From the NCBI RefSeq assembly GCF_029813115.1, contig NZ_JAPZDS010000021.1, positions 1-43,053 of the forward strand: DNA of 43,053 nt. The letters are read 5' to 3'. The notes under the pieces are model-generated. The model was not told where the DNA came from, made no database searches, and saw only the letters and a program-made list of their open reading frames with translations. Below, piece by piece: positions 7,340 to 16,767 of the stretch. Each line of letters begins with the position of its first letter. Within the stretch, counting starts at the first letter, position 1. The DNA comes from Aureimonas sp. SK2 (lineage in GTDB: Bacteria; Pseudomonadota; Alphaproteobacteria; Rhizobiales; Rhizobiaceae). Position numbers and translations under genes: made by a program.

Positions 7340-8872
7340 ATGACCACCACCCTTCAGCCTCGGCCCGAGGCCCAAGCCGACCGCTCCGTCGTGCTGCGTA
7401 CCGACCGCCTGGAAAAGCGCTACGGCGGCGTTCTGGCGCTTGCGGGGGTTTCCGTCGAAATCCGTCGCGGCACCATCCACGGGCTCCTCGGCGAGAACGG
7501 AGCGGGCAAGTCCACGCTCGTCGGCTTGATCTCGGGCCAGCGCCAGGCGACGGCGGGCACGATCTATCTCGACGGGGTACCCGTCGAGCATGCCGACGTG
7601 AAGGCGATGGAGAAGGCCGGCGTCTTCCTGGTCACCCAAGAGCCGATGATCGTCGACCACATGAGCGCAGCCGAGAACCTGATGCTGGGTATTTGGCCGC
7701 GCCGACGCTTCGGCTTCGTCGCGTGGAAGCGCCTGCGGGCCGAGGCCGCACGCATGCTGGCCGGCTCGGGCATCGATCCCGCCGCCCAAGCCGGCAAGCT
7801 CGACGCCGTGGCGCGCCGCAAGCTCAACATCCTGCGCGCCATGTTCAGCGGCGGCAAGGTCATCATCCTCGACGAACCCACCGCCGCACTCAACGTCGAC
7901 GACCGGGTGCAGCTCTTCGACTTCATGCGCAACTTGAAGGCCGAAGGGGTCACCTTCGTCTTCATCTCGCACTACAACGACGAGATCCTCGAAATCTGCG
8001 ACGCCTGCTCTGTCCTACGTGACGGGCAGCTCGCCGGCGGCACGGACGACGTGCGCTCGCTGACCTCCGAGACGCTGTCCGAGCTGGTGCTCGGTCGGGG
8101 CCTCGCGCTGTTTCAGCGCGAGCGCCGGAGCTTTCCCGCCGGCGTCCCCGCGCTCCAGCTTCGCGACATCCGCGCCGGCTCGCTCGACGTTCCCACCCTC
8201 GACATCCGGCCGGGCGAGATTCTCGGCTTCACCGGCCTGCCGGGTGCCGGCGCCAAGGAACTGGCGCGTGCGATCTTCGGGCTCCTGCCGGCGCAGGGCG
8301 GCACGGTCGCCTTCCCTGGCGAGGGCGAGGCCGGCCGCCCGTTGCCGCGCGACCCGCGCGAGGCCTTCGACCGGGGCATCGCCTTCCTGTCCGACGACCG
8401 GCGCCGCGACGGCTCGGTCGGCGGCATGTCGATCGCCGCAAATCTCTCCCTGTCGTCGTTGCGCGGCGTCTCCAGCGGCGGCTTCTTTCGGAAAGGCGCG
8501 GAAGGCGCCCTCTCGGCCCGCTACTTCTCCGCCATGGGCATCAAGGCGGCGGGGCCGGACGCGGCCGTCGACACGCTGAGCGGCGGCAACCAGCAGAAGG
8601 TCTGCCTCGGCCGCGTGCTCGCCACGCAGCCGCGCCTTCTCATCCTCGACGAGCCGACGCGCGGCATCGACGTCGGCGTCAAGCAGGACGTTCTGCGCAT
8701 CATCGACGCCCTCACCAGGGACGGCGTGTCGGTGATCGTCGTTTCCACCGACACCGACGAGATGGTGCGCATCGCCGACCGGGTCTGCCTCTTTGAGAAG
8801 GGCCGCATCACGCGCGAGCTTTCCGGCTCCGACATCACGACCGAACGGCTGCGCGGCCTCGCCGAAGCCTGA
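7340..8872 (+). CDS. Sugar ABC transporter ATP-binding protein, duplicated NBD (RbsA-like)
   Basis: A 510-aa protein with two ABC domains, as in RbsA, XylG and AraG, energising import of the sugar. The first domain (about 18-250) has an intact Walker A (GENGAGKST) and Walker B (VIILDEP), but the signature loop reads LDAVARRKLNILR where LSxGxxQ is expected, so the Gly and Gln are missing. The second domain (about 265-505) has a degenerate Walker A (GLPGAGAKEL), which is usual in this class, but a full signature LSGGNQQKV and LLILDEPTRGID. Start ATG at 7340 follows GGAGGAC. The next gene begins 32 bp later. The degenerate first signature may reduce hydrolysis at one of the two composite ATP sites. 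Confidence 0.92.
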   Translation: MTTTLQPRPEAQADRSVVLRTDRLEKRYGGVLALAGVSVEIRRGTIHGLLGENGAGKSTLVGLISGQRQATAGTIYLDGVPVEHADVKAMEKAGVFLVTQEPMIVDHMSAAENLMLGIWPRRRFGFVAWKRLRAEAARMLAGSGIDPAAQAGKLDAVARRKLNILRAMFSGGKVIILDEPTAALNVDDRVQLFDFMRNLKAEGVTFVFISHYNDEILEICDACSVLRDGQLAGGTDDVRSLTSETLSELVLGRGLALFQRERRSFPAGVPALQLRDIRAGSLDVPTLDIRPGEILGFTGLPGAGAKELARAIFGLLPAQGGTVAFPGEGEAGRPLPRDPREAFDRGIAFLSDDRRRDGSVGGMSIAANLSLSSLRGVSSGGFFRKGAEGALSARYFSAMGIKAAGPDAAVDTLSGGNQQKVCLGRVLATQPRLLILDEPTRGIDVGVKQDVLRIIDALTRDGVSVIVVSTDTDEMVRIADRVCLFEKGRITRELSGSDITTERLRGLAEA

Positions 8873-8904
8873 ACGCGTCAGCACGCATGCCACAGGACAC
8901 GCCC

Positions 8905-9921
8905 ATGAAGCCCGCAGCCGTCAGCCTTCCCTCATCCTCCGCCGCCACGGCACCGCAGCCGGCCGCGCCCAAGCCCGCCGGCCGCTCGGTCGCTGGCTGG
9001 GTCCTGCACAACGTCGTGTGGATCTGGCTGATCGCGCTCGTCGTCCTGTTCGGCGTCTTCAACCCCTACTTCTTCACGCTGTTCAACCTGCAGAACATCA
9101 TGGTCCAAGCGACCGTGCTCGGCATGATCGGCCTCGCCGTGTCGCTGCCGCTTCTGGTCGCCGAGATCGACCTGTCGCTGCCGGCCAATCTCGGCTTCTC
9201 CTCGGCCATCGGCGCGCTCGCCTATTCCAATTTGGAACTTCCCTGGTTCGTGGCGATGCTGGCGGGCGTCGGGGTCGCGACGCTCATCGGCTTCTTCAAC
9301 GGGCTCTGCATCACCAAGCTGCGCATGGTGTCCCTGATCGAGACGCTGGCGATGATGATCATTCTCGAAGGCTCGCTTCTGGCGCTGACGCAGGGGCGAA
9401 CCATCACCAACATGGCGGACGGCTACATCTGGATCGGCCAGGCGACGATCGGCGGCTGGCCGGTGATGCCCGCGATATTCGTGGTCGCGCTCGTCGCCAT
9501 GGCCGTCCTTCTCAATCGCACGATCCTCGGCCGCAGCATCTACGCCGTCGGCGGCAACGCGGTGGCGTCCAACTCGGCTGGCATCCGCGTCGACCGCATC
9601 AAGATCGCGACCTACACGATCGCCGGGTTCCTGGCAGGCGTCGCGGGCTTCCTTCTCGCCTCCTGGCAGATGGCGATCACCTCCAATCAGGGGTCGAGCT
9701 ACCTGCTCTACGCCATCGCGGCGCCCATCATCGGCGGCGTGTCGGTCTTCGGCGGACGCGGCAACGTGGTCGGGGTGCTGGGCGGCGTGCTGCTCCTCAC
9801 CGTGATCCAGGTGGGCCTCGCCATCGTCAACGTGCCCTCCTTCTACGTCGGCATGATCGGCGGCTTCATGATCTTCATAGCCGTCGCGATCGACGCCCTC
9901 CGAGTGCGGTATTTCAGTTGA
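8905..9921 (+). CDS. Sugar ABC transporter permease (RbsC-like)
   Basis: A 338-aa inner-membrane permease of the branched-type BPD_transp_2 family. Eight to ten hydrophobic segments are visible after a Pro/Ala-rich cytoplasmic leader of about 35 residues. Family landmarks are PYFFTLFNLQNIM, LVAEIDLSLPANLGFSSAIGA split across two helices, GRSIYAVGGNAVAS in the cytoplasmic loop contacting the ATPase, and IIGGVSVFGGRG. The ATG at 8905 has AGGAC well placed at 8894-8898; an in-frame ATG at 8887 adds six residues. It is the last gene of the sugar importer, and nothing resembling a strong terminator follows immediately. Confidence 0.91.
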   Translation: MKPAAVSLPSSSAATAPQPAAPKPAGRSVAGWVLHNVVWIWLIALVVLFGVFNPYFFTLFNLQNIMVQATVLGMIGLAVSLPLLVAEIDLSLPANLGFSSAIGALAYSNLELPWFVAMLAGVGVATLIGFFNGLCITKLRMVSLIETLAMMIILEGSLLALTQGRTITNMADGYIWIGQATIGGWPVMPAIFVVALVAMAVLLNRTILGRSIYAVGGNAVASNSAGIRVDRIKIATYTIAGFLAGVAGFLLASWQMAITSNQGSSYLLYAIAAPIIGGVSVFGGRGNVVGVLGGVLLLTVIQVGLAIVNVPSFYVGMIGGFMIFIAVAIDALRVRYFS

Positions 9922-10461
9922 TCTCCCAGCGCCGATGCCGAACTCGCACCGTTCCTGAGGCCACCGCACATCTGACGTCAGTCGATATCGAACCAGCGGA
10001 AGCCAGGGGCATAGCGCCGCTTCAGAGCGCGTGAATCAGTTCGACGTGCCGGCCGGTTGCGGCTGTCCAACGCGTGTGGTCGGTGATGCGCCTTCCCTTG
10101 AGCCCGTCCGAAAAGTCCGCCGGGTCGGCTCGGCGGTGCTTTCCGCCACCCCTTTCGTTGCCGATCCTCGCCGATGCCGCCGGCATCGACTGCGTTCGGT
10201 GCCTCATCGGCGACGAAAATCCCTCGCCGATCCTCCGCCGGGGACGTTCCGAACGGGATCTTAGAATGGTCCGACCTGGAACATGACCTTGAACGCTTAA
10301 GGACGGAATTCATAAGGTGCCTACGATCCTTGCGCCCCGTGCACCCTCACCCCGACTGGTGAGGACTCCACCATTTGGCTAATCCTTCCGTATCCGAGGT
10401 CGGTCGGCGCGGCTGACGGCGTCGCTTGAAGCACAGACCCTTGGCGCACGGGGGACGGACC
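9922..10461. other. Intergenic region with palindromes between sugar permease and hybrid kinase
   Basis: No convincing gene is seen in these 540 bases. A leftward frame (10313 to 9978) and a shorter one inside it have no recognisable motif and no good start. Two strong inverted repeats occur in the middle: CGATGCCG-C-CGGCATCG at 10172-10188 and ATCGGCGA, 10-nt loop, TCGCCGAT at 10206-10231. Neither is followed by a T-run. The kinase promoter must lie in the last 150 bases but no clear -35/-10 was found. Confidence 0.45.
10172..10231. repeat. Two perfect 8-bp inverted repeats
   Basis: The first is an almost closed palindrome (8-bp arms, one central base, 10172-10188). The second has 8-bp arms at 10206-10213 and 10224-10231 with a 10-nt loop. 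They could terminate the sugar operon as RNA hairpins or be protein-binding sites; the lack of U-tracts leaves this open. Confidence 0.4.
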
Positions 10462-12690
10462 ATGGCCAAAGATGCGGGGTACGGCGACGGCCACCGGCCT
10501 GGTGGCAAGATCGAGAACCCGGCGCAAGCCCTGTTCGAAAGCCGGGAAGCGCTCCGGCGGAGCGAGGAGCAGCTCCGGCTCGCGACCGAACATGCCGAGA
10601 TCGGTCTCTGGGACGTCGACGAAGTCAACAAACGCTTGTTCTGGCCGCCCCGAGTGAAGGCGATGTTCGGGATCTCGACCGATGTCGACGTCTCGATGGA
10701 GGACTACTACGCCGGTCTTCATCCCGATGACTTCGAGGCAACGGCCGCGGCGTATGCGGCGGCGGCGGATCCCCGACGACGAGCGCTTTACGACGTCGAG
10801 TACCGCACGATCGGCAAGGAGGACGGCGTCGTGCGGTGGGTCGCCGCCAAGGGACGCGGTGTCTTCGACGACGAGGGCCGCTGCCTTCGCGTCATCGGCA
10901 CGGCGATCGACATCACCTCCCGGAAGGTCGTAGCCGAGCGGCTTGCCGCCAGCGAGGCCCGCCTGCGCCTGCTCGACGAGATCGGGCGGGAAACCGCCCG
11001 GCTCCTGGACGCCGGGGAAATCCTGTCGGTGACCACCAGGCTTGTCGGGACCGCGATGGGCGCGTCCGTCTGCGCCTACGCGGACATGGACGGGGACGAG
11101 GACGGGTTCACGATCCGGGGCGACTGGGCTGCCCCGGGTTCATCCAGCATCGTCGGACACTACAGCCTCGCGGCCTTCGGAAAGATGGCGGTCCGCAACC
11201 TGAAGGCCGGTGAGCCCTTGGTCGTCAACGACAACCTTCGGGAGCTGGCTCCCGAGGAGGCGGCGACCTTCCAGTCGATCGGCATCGGCTCGACGATCTG
11301 CATGCCGCTCGTCAAGGACGGGCGCCTGACCGCGCTCATGGCGGTCCATCACAAGGGTTCGCACGCGTGGACCGTGGACGAGCTCGACCTCGTGCGCGAG
11401 GTCACGGAACGCTCGTGGGCCCATGTCGAGCGAGCGGGGGCCGCGGCGGAGCTGAAGTCGACGGCGGACCAGCTTGCGACCCTCAACGCCGACCTGGAGG
11501 AACGCGTCCGTCAACGAACCGCGGAACTGATGGCGGCCGAGGAGACGCTCCGCCAGAGCCAGAAGATGGAGGTCGTCGGACAGCTTACCGGCGGGCTCGC
11601 GCACGACTTCAACAATCTCCTCGCGGGCATCCAGGGCAGCTTGGAAACGATCGAGGCGCGCATCCGTGAAGGCCGATCCAGCGAGGTCGACCGATATCTG
11701 ACCGGAGCTCTGGCTTCCACGAAGCGAGCGGCCAGCATTACGCAGCGCCTCCTCGCGTTCTCGCGGCGTCAGACGCTCGCACCGAAGCCGACAGACCCCC
11801 TCCGCCTCGTTTCCGGCATGATGGACCTCATTCGCGGCACGATCGGCCCTGCCATCGAGGTCACCGTCGCTGCCGACGGGGAGCCGTGGCCTGTCCTCGT
11901 CGACCCCAACCAACTCGAGAACGCCCTTCTGAACCTGTGCATCAACGCCCGGGACGCGATGCGCGACGGCGGCCGGATCGTGATCGAGATCGCGAACGAG
12001 GCGCCTTCGACATCCGAGGCCGGGGCTGGTGGTGTCGCTTCCGGTGAATGCGTCTGCATCCGCGTCTGCGACAGCGGAGCGGGCATGCCGCCCGACGTCC
12101 TGGAAAAGGCGTTCGACCCCTTCTTCACGACCAAGCCGATCGGCGTCGGCACGGGGCTCGGTCTTTCCATGATCTACGGCTTCGTGCGCCAGTCAGGCGG
12201 CGAAGTTGGAATCCGTTCGGAGGTCGGCCAAGGCACGACGGTCAGTCTCCATCTTCCGCGCCACGAGGTGGCGGAGGCTGCGGCGCCGGTTGCGAGCGTC
12301 CCGTTGCCCCTAGGCAAAGCCAAGGGCGGCAGCGTCCTCGTTGTCGACGACGAGCCCCTTGTGCGGATGCTCATGGTGGACTGTGTCGAGGATCTCGGCC
12401 TTCGGGCGACCGAAGCCGAGGACGGGGCGGAGGCCTTGGAGGTCCTCCGGTCAGACACGGCCGTCGATCTCCTCGTTACGGATGTCGGGCTGCCGCGGGG
12501 AATGAACGGGCGACAGCTTGCGGAAGCCGCCCGGGAGCTCAGGCCCTCATTGCCGATCGTCTTCGTCACGGGCTACGCCGAGACATCCGTCCTCGAGGGC
12601 ATCCGCCTGCAAAACAACATCGACCTCGTTTCCAAGCCCTTCGCCATGCCGGACCTGAAAGGTCGCATCCTGTCATTGATCGGCGGCTGA
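10462..12690 (+). CDS. PAS-GAF hybrid sensor histidine kinase with receiver domain
   Basis: A 742-aa soluble kinase without membrane segments. Order: PAS with PAC (about 32-160; [14 protein letters not shown] to [10 protein letters not shown]), GAF (about 165-320), a coiled coil, a histidine phosphoacceptor domain with His381 in [14 protein letters not shown], an HATPase with N-box [11 protein letters not shown] and G-boxes DSGAGMPP and [12 protein letters not shown], and a C-terminal receiver ([12 protein letters not shown]) with phospho-acceptor Asp674 in LLVTDVGLP. Such proteins sense a cytoplasmic ligand, light or redox and pass phosphate to their own receiver and then to an unlinked partner; no response regulator is adjacent. 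The ATG at 10462 is preceded by GGGGGAC. The frame extends upstream to 10426 without clear homology. It converges on the next gene with 24 bp between stops. Confidence 0.92.
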   Translation: MAKDAGYGDGHRPGGKIENPAQALFESREALRRSEEQLRLATEHAEIGLWDVDEVNKRLFWPPRVKAMFGISTDVDVSMEDYYAGLHPDDFEATAAAYAAAADPRRRALYDVEYRTIGKEDGVVRWVAAKGRGVFDDEGRCLRVIGTAIDITSRKVVAERLAASEARLRLLDEIGRETARLLDAGEILSVTTRLVGTAMGASVCAYADMDGDEDGFTIRGDWAAPGSSSIVGHYSLAAFGKMAVRNLKAGEPLVVNDNLRELAPEEAATFQSIGIGSTICMPLVKDGRLTALMAVHHKGSHAWTVDELDLVREVTERSWAHVERAGAAAELKSTADQLATLNADLEERVRQRTAELMAAEETLRQSQKMEVVGQLTGGLAHDFNNLLAGIQGSLETIEARIREGRSSEVDRYLTGALASTKRAASITQRLLAFSRRQTLAPKPTDPLRLVSGMMDLIRGTIGPAIEVTVAADGEPWPVLVDPNQLENALLNLCINARDAMRDGGRIVIEIANEAPSTSEAGAGGVASGECVCIRVCDSGAGMPPDVLEKAFDPFFTTKPIGVGTGLGLSMIYGFVRQSGGEVGIRSEVGQGTTVSLHLPRHEVAEAAAPVASVPLPLGKAKGGSVLVVDDEPLVRMLMVDCVEDLGLRATEAEDGAEALEVLRSDTAVDLLVTDVGLPRGMNGRQLAEAARELRPSLPIVFVTGYAETSVLEGIRLQNNIDLVSKPFAMPDLKGRILSLIGG

Positions 12691-12699
12691 GGGCCGCCG
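12681..12699. terminator. GC hairpin between convergent genes
   Basis: CGGCGGC, loop TGAGG, then GCCGCCG: a perfect 7-bp stem overlapping the stop codon of the hybrid kinase and lying 16 bp beyond the stop of the leftward HWE-like kinase. Its position suits a bidirectional terminator, although no T-run follows on either strand. Confidence 0.4.
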
Positions 12700-12714
12700 T
12701 CGCAACGCTGCGCG

Positions 12715-14397
12715 TTACGTCGGGCCGCCGACACCAAACCGCGCCGCGAACGGTTCTGCGAGCGCATCATCGACGGTGAGGAACCGCAGCGGCATGACGG
12801 CTGTCAACGTGCCGCCTTCCAAGCGTTCGACGGTTCCGAAGAGCTGCCGCTCCAAGCAGAGCCGAACGAGGCGGAACCCGAAACCCGATGGGACACCCGC
12901 CGCGTCGCCGTCGTATACGTCCCGCTTCCATTCCAGCCGGAAGTCCGATCCCTCGATCCCGCCCCGGACGACGATCGCCGCGGCCCGTCCGTTTGTGTGA
13001 ACCCGCTCGTTCACGGCGAGTTCGTGGAGAACCTGCGCGAGCGGCGCGACCGCCTCGGGTCGAAGCATCACGTCGTCCCCGACATAGGTGATCGACACGT
13101 TCTCCTGTTCCGTCGTCCGCGCCACGAGATCGGAAAGCGCGATCGGGCTCCACTCGGCCGAAGACAGGAGATCATGCGCCCGCGACAGCGCCATGATGCG
13201 ACCGGCAGCCTTGCGGGCTATGGCCTCGACGTCCCCGCCCGCCCGGATCGTCTGACCGACGACCGACAGAAGCACGGCGAGCGTGTTGCGGACACGATGG
13301 TTGAGTTCGGCAAGCAGCAGGTCCTTGTGCCGGTCGCGGGCCTTGATGGCGACGTCCGCCTCACGGAGCGCGCCGGCAATGCTCTCGAGTTCGACCACCG
13401 TTCCCCCCTCTCGCGAAAGGGGACCGTCGCGACCGACGAGATCGGCCATTCGCTGGACCGATCCCACCTGGCGGTCGAGACCGTCGGAGTAGAAGCGGGC
13501 CAGGAGCGTCGACGTGGCTGCGGCAAGGAGCGCTGCGACCAGAAGGGTCACGGTGAGCTGCCAAAGCGGCGCGGCCAAGACGGAACTCGGGACACTGACG
13601 ACGACCCGCCAGTCGCTGCCGTCGAGCTGCTCGTAGGCGGCGGAAACCGATGTTCCATTCAGCGACTCGACCCCGGCTACGAAGCCAGACGAGCCGGTCG
13701 CAGCGAGCCGGAAGGACTCCGTCGCGGGTTTGCCGACGAACTGCTCATGATCCTTCGTCCTCGCGATCACGCGGTCCGCGCCGTCGAGAAGGCTGACCAT
13801 CCACCCGCCCGGCAGGCTGTCTCCCGCAAGGGCGTCCCGGAGCGCCTCGGGTGCGATCGCCATATTGAGGGCATAAAGGATTTGCCCGTCGCGCGTCAGT
13901 GGGACATCCACCATGACGAAGGGCTTCCTCGAGACCGCTCCAACGTAGAGGTCCGATACCTGCGGCAACCCAGTTTCGAACACGCGGCGATCCGTCTCCA
14001 CAAGGGTTGGATCGGTGCTGACGGGCAGCTTCGCACCCGGCTTCGCATAGGTGTTCATGAATTGCTGATGGCTGCGGTCCCTGACGGCGATCGCCGAGCC
14101 GCGAAATCGCAGCAGCTCCAGAGCCTGCTCACGCAGGGCGTCGAAGTTGCCACCCTCGACATTCGGGGAGGTCGCCAACGCTTGAAGCGCGGCCTTCATC
14201 GCCTCGAGCTCCCGGTCGAGTTGGCTGCGAATGGCCGTGGCTGCGGCGGATGCCGAAGCTTCCACGCGATGGCGCTCGGCTGTGGCGTACCAAGTACCGA
14301 TCACGACCGCGAGGGCGAGCTGGGGAAGGAGCACGAGAGCGGCGAAGATCGCCATGTGCCTTCGGATCGGGAGCGGGCGCCGGAGGAGTGGCATCAT
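12715..14397 (-). CDS. Membrane sensor histidine kinase, HWE/HisKA_2 type
   Basis: A 560-aa inner-membrane kinase. A first membrane helix (about 15-37) and a second (about 272-295) enclose a periplasmic sensor of about 230 residues resembling a Cache-type domain. A short linker leads to the phosphoacceptor His367 in LLLAELNHRVRNTLAVL, typical of HWE/HisKA_2 kinases, which are abundant in Rhizobiales. The ATPase part keeps the N-box His and Asn (LHELAVN) and the end motif GFGFRLVRLCLERQL, but the WxE motif reads WKR, so the defining Glu is absent. The start is uncertain between two adjacent ATG codons and no strong ribosome-binding site is visible. A gap of 258 bp separates it from the upstream GGDEF-EAL gene, so it may have its own promoter. 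Confidence 0.88.
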   Translation of the reverse strand: MMPLLRRPLPIRRHMAIFAALVLLPQLALAVVIGTWYATAERHRVEASASAAATAIRSQLDRELEAMKAALQALATSPNVEGGNFDALREQALELLRFRGSAIAVRDRSHQQFMNTYAKPGAKLPVSTDPTLVETDRRVFETGLPQVSDLYVGAVSRKPFVMVDVPLTRDGQILYALNMAIAPEALRDALAGDSLPGGWMVSLLDGADRVIARTKDHEQFVGKPATESFRLAATGSSGFVAGVESLNGTSVSAAYEQLDGSDWRVVVSVPSSVLAAPLWQLTVTLLVAALLAAATSTLLARFYSDGLDRQVGSVQRMADLVGRDGPLSREGGTVVELESIAGALREADVAIKARDRHKDLLLAELNHRVRNTLAVLLSVVGQTIRAGGDVEAIARKAAGRIMALSRAHDLLSSAEWSPIALSDLVARTTEQENVSITYVGDDVMLRPEAVAPLAQVLHELAVNERVHTNGRAAAIVVRGGIEGSDFRLEWKRDVYDGDAAGVPSGFGFRLVRLCLERQLFGTVERLEGGTLTAVMPLRFLTVDDALAEPFAARFGVGGPT

Positions 14398-14655
14398 GCG
14401 GACCCATAGGTGTGGGATGATCCGACAAGACCGTGCCGACGAGTTGCACGCCTTTCCGGGGATCGAAACCCAATGCAGCCCGCTCGGTGATCCGGCGCCT
14501 TCAGGAAACGCCGGGTCGTCGGGTTCGGATACATGTTCAAGGTCCAGGGGCAGCGAGGCTCCCGTGCATTTTATGTCGCGGCTTGGTATTGGTAGGGGCG
14601 AATTTCTTGGATGGCGAAGAACCCGTCGCTGACCCGCGATTTGGATGACACGCGC

Positions 14656-16767
14656 TCATCCGGCCGTACTGAGACGAGCAGTAGCCTCCGTCGCGTCGGG
14701 TTCCGCCGCCCGCTCGAACCCTAGCGCGGGCATGGGCCGGCCGTAGAGATATCCCTGTCCCCAGTCGCATCCTTGCCGGCGCATCAGGTCGTGCTGTGCA
14801 AGCGTCTCGATCCCTTCCGCGACGACGGACATACCCAACCCATCCGCCATCTGGATCATCGCCTGCGTGATCGACACGTCCCGGTCGTCGACGTCCGGTC
14901 CGCTGACGAACGAGCGGTCGATCTTGATCTTCGTGACCGGAAACTTTCGCAGCATGCTGAGCGAGGCAAAGCCTGTGCCGAAGTCATCGAACGCGAGCGA
15001 GACGCCGAGAGCCCGCAGGCGCTGAAGTTGGGACAGGATCCGCTCGTCGCTCTTCAGGATCGTCGTCTCGGTGATCTCGATCTCGAGGCCGTCCGGGGAA
15101 AGGCCAGCCGCCCGCAGGGCATGCTCGACGTTCTGGACGAGATCGCCGGACTTGAATTGGATCGGGAACAGGTTGACCGCGATCCGGAAGTCGGACCGGA
15201 TGGTGGAGCGCCAGTGCGCCGCCTGTCGGCAAGCGGTCTCGAGGATCCAGTCCCCGACCGCGAGCGCGGTCGCGTCGCTCTCCAGCATCGGAAGGAACGC
15301 GCCCGGTGCGAGCAACCCTCTCTCCCGGTGGTTCCAGCGCAGCAGCGCCTCAGCCCCCCGGACCGAGCCGTCGGCGATCAGAACCTGAGGCTGATAGTAC
15401 AACTCGTACGAGCCAGTGTCCCAGGCGAGACCAAGTTCCCTGCGCGCCAAGCCGCGTTCGGCCACCTTGTTCCGGAGGTCGGGGGTGAACAGGCGGGTGC
15501 GACCGCGCCCCTCCGCCTTCGCCCGGTAGAGGGCGAGGTCGGCGTTGGCGATGAGCGTCCCGGCGTCCGTCCCGCAGTCCCCGGTACAGGCAACCCCGAC
15601 GCACGCGCTGATGGTGACCAGCGCACCGGACGCTCCGATCGCGATCTCGATCGCGTCGATCAACGTCTCGCCGAGCCAGCGAGCATCCATCGGGTTGGCG
15701 GTGTCCTCCATGAGGACCACGAACTCGTCGCCGCCCATGCGGGCGCACAGCCCGAAATGACATGCACCCTCCCGGATGCGGGAGGCGACTTCGACAAGGA
15801 CGGCATCGCCGACCGGATGCCCGAGCGTGTCGTTGACTTCCTTGAAGCCGTCGAGATCGATCAGGAGAAGAGAGACGGGACGCTCGACCGCCAGAAGGTC
15901 AGCCAGCCGTTTGTTCAGCGCTCCTCGGTTGGCAAGTCCCGTGAGCGGATCGGTCGCGGCGGCCTCGCGAAGCTCCGTCTCGGTTTGAACGCGCTCACTC
16001 ATGTCGCGGATGATCGCCCCGAACCTCTGCTCGCCGCGCTCGATCCACCTGGAAAGGGACAGTTCAATCGGGAACTCGCTGCCGTCCTTCCGGCAGGCCC
16101 GAACCTTTACGGATTGCCCGATCAGCTTCGGCTCGCCTCCGGATGCCAGCTTTCCTAGACCGGCCTCGTGCATTCCTCTCATCGCGGGTGGCACAATCAG
16201 GCTGAGGCTTTGACCGAGCACTTCGCTCGGGGCGTACCCGAACAGACGCTCCGCCCCCGCGTTCCATGCCACGATCTCGTTGCGGCCGTTGGCGGTGACG
16301 ATAGCGTCGGGGGAGGACGTCGCGATGCTCTCGAACCGCTGCGAAGCTTCGGCGTCGATCCGACGTGCGGCCTCCACCCGTTCGCCGACGTGACGCGCCA
16401 GACCCGCCAGCACGCGACATTCCGCCCGCTCCAGCGCCGGCGAACCGGGACGCTCGATAACGATAGAACCGATGACGCTTCCGTCGGGGTCGCATACATC
16501 GGAGCGAAAGGTACCGGTCCGCTCGTCACCCGTCGAAACGGCGAGAGAGTTCATGTCCCCTGTTTCGGTGACCGATGCGCTCGACACGACCCCGGCGGTG
16601 TGGATGGATGTCCCACCGTCCACATGGTCGATGCGCACGCGAACGGCGGCAGCTTCCAGAACCTCGCGCGCGAAGCGCGCAACACGGTCGAGATCGTCGG
16701 CGAGGCTGCGCGGGACGGCGGTCGAGCGCCGGGAGGGTGCGAGAAGATCGTCGGAACCGTGGGTCAC
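14656..16767 (-). CDS. GAF-PAS-GGDEF-EAL cyclic-di-GMP turnover protein
   Basis: A 703-aa soluble protein with a GAF-like region (about 20-140), a PAS domain (about 145-262; SSPDAIVTANGRNEIVAWNAG in its first strands), GGDEF (about 275-435) and EAL (about 445-690). The synthase motif GGDEF is exact near residue 343. The inhibitory RxxD site that should precede it reads CHFG, so product inhibition is unlikely. The phosphodiesterase part has EALLRW, the metal-binding DDFGTG and the GYLYGRPM end loop, so both activities may be present, one perhaps regulatory. It starts with GTG at 16767 and overlaps the cheW stop by 4 bp (GTGA), so translation is coupled. The chemoreceptor operon therefore also touches c-di-GMP signalling. 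Confidence 0.93.
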   Translation of the reverse strand: MTHGSDDLLAPSRRSTAVPRSLADDLDRVARFAREVLEAAAVRVRIDHVDGGTSIHTAGVVSSASVTETGDMNSLAVSTGDERTGTFRSDVCDPDGSVIGSIVIERPGSPALERAECRVLAGLARHVGERVEAARRIDAEASQRFESIATSSPDAIVTANGRNEIVAWNAGAERLFGYAPSEVLGQSLSLIVPPAMRGMHEAGLGKLASGGEPKLIGQSVKVRACRKDGSEFPIELSLSRWIERGEQRFGAIIRDMSERVQTETELREAAATDPLTGLANRGALNKRLADLLAVERPVSLLLIDLDGFKEVNDTLGHPVGDAVLVEVASRIREGACHFGLCARMGGDEFVVLMEDTANPMDARWLGETLIDAIEIAIGASGALVTISACVGVACTGDCGTDAGTLIANADLALYRAKAEGRGRTRLFTPDLRNKVAERGLARRELGLAWDTGSYELYYQPQVLIADGSVRGAEALLRWNHRERGLLAPGAFLPMLESDATALAVGDWILETACRQAAHWRSTIRSDFRIAVNLFPIQFKSGDLVQNVEHALRAAGLSPDGLEIEITETTILKSDERILSQLQRLRALGVSLAFDDFGTGFASLSMLRKFPVTKIKIDRSFVSGPDVDDRDVSITQAMIQMADGLGMSVVAEGIETLAQHDLMRRQGCDWGQGYLYGRPMPALGFERAAEPDATEATARLSTAG

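Noticed and set aside
9978-10313. 111-codon leftward frame (and a 61-codon frame inside it) after the sugar permease
   Set aside because: C-terminal ends look faintly protein-like, but no family was recognised and strong palindromes run through the region.
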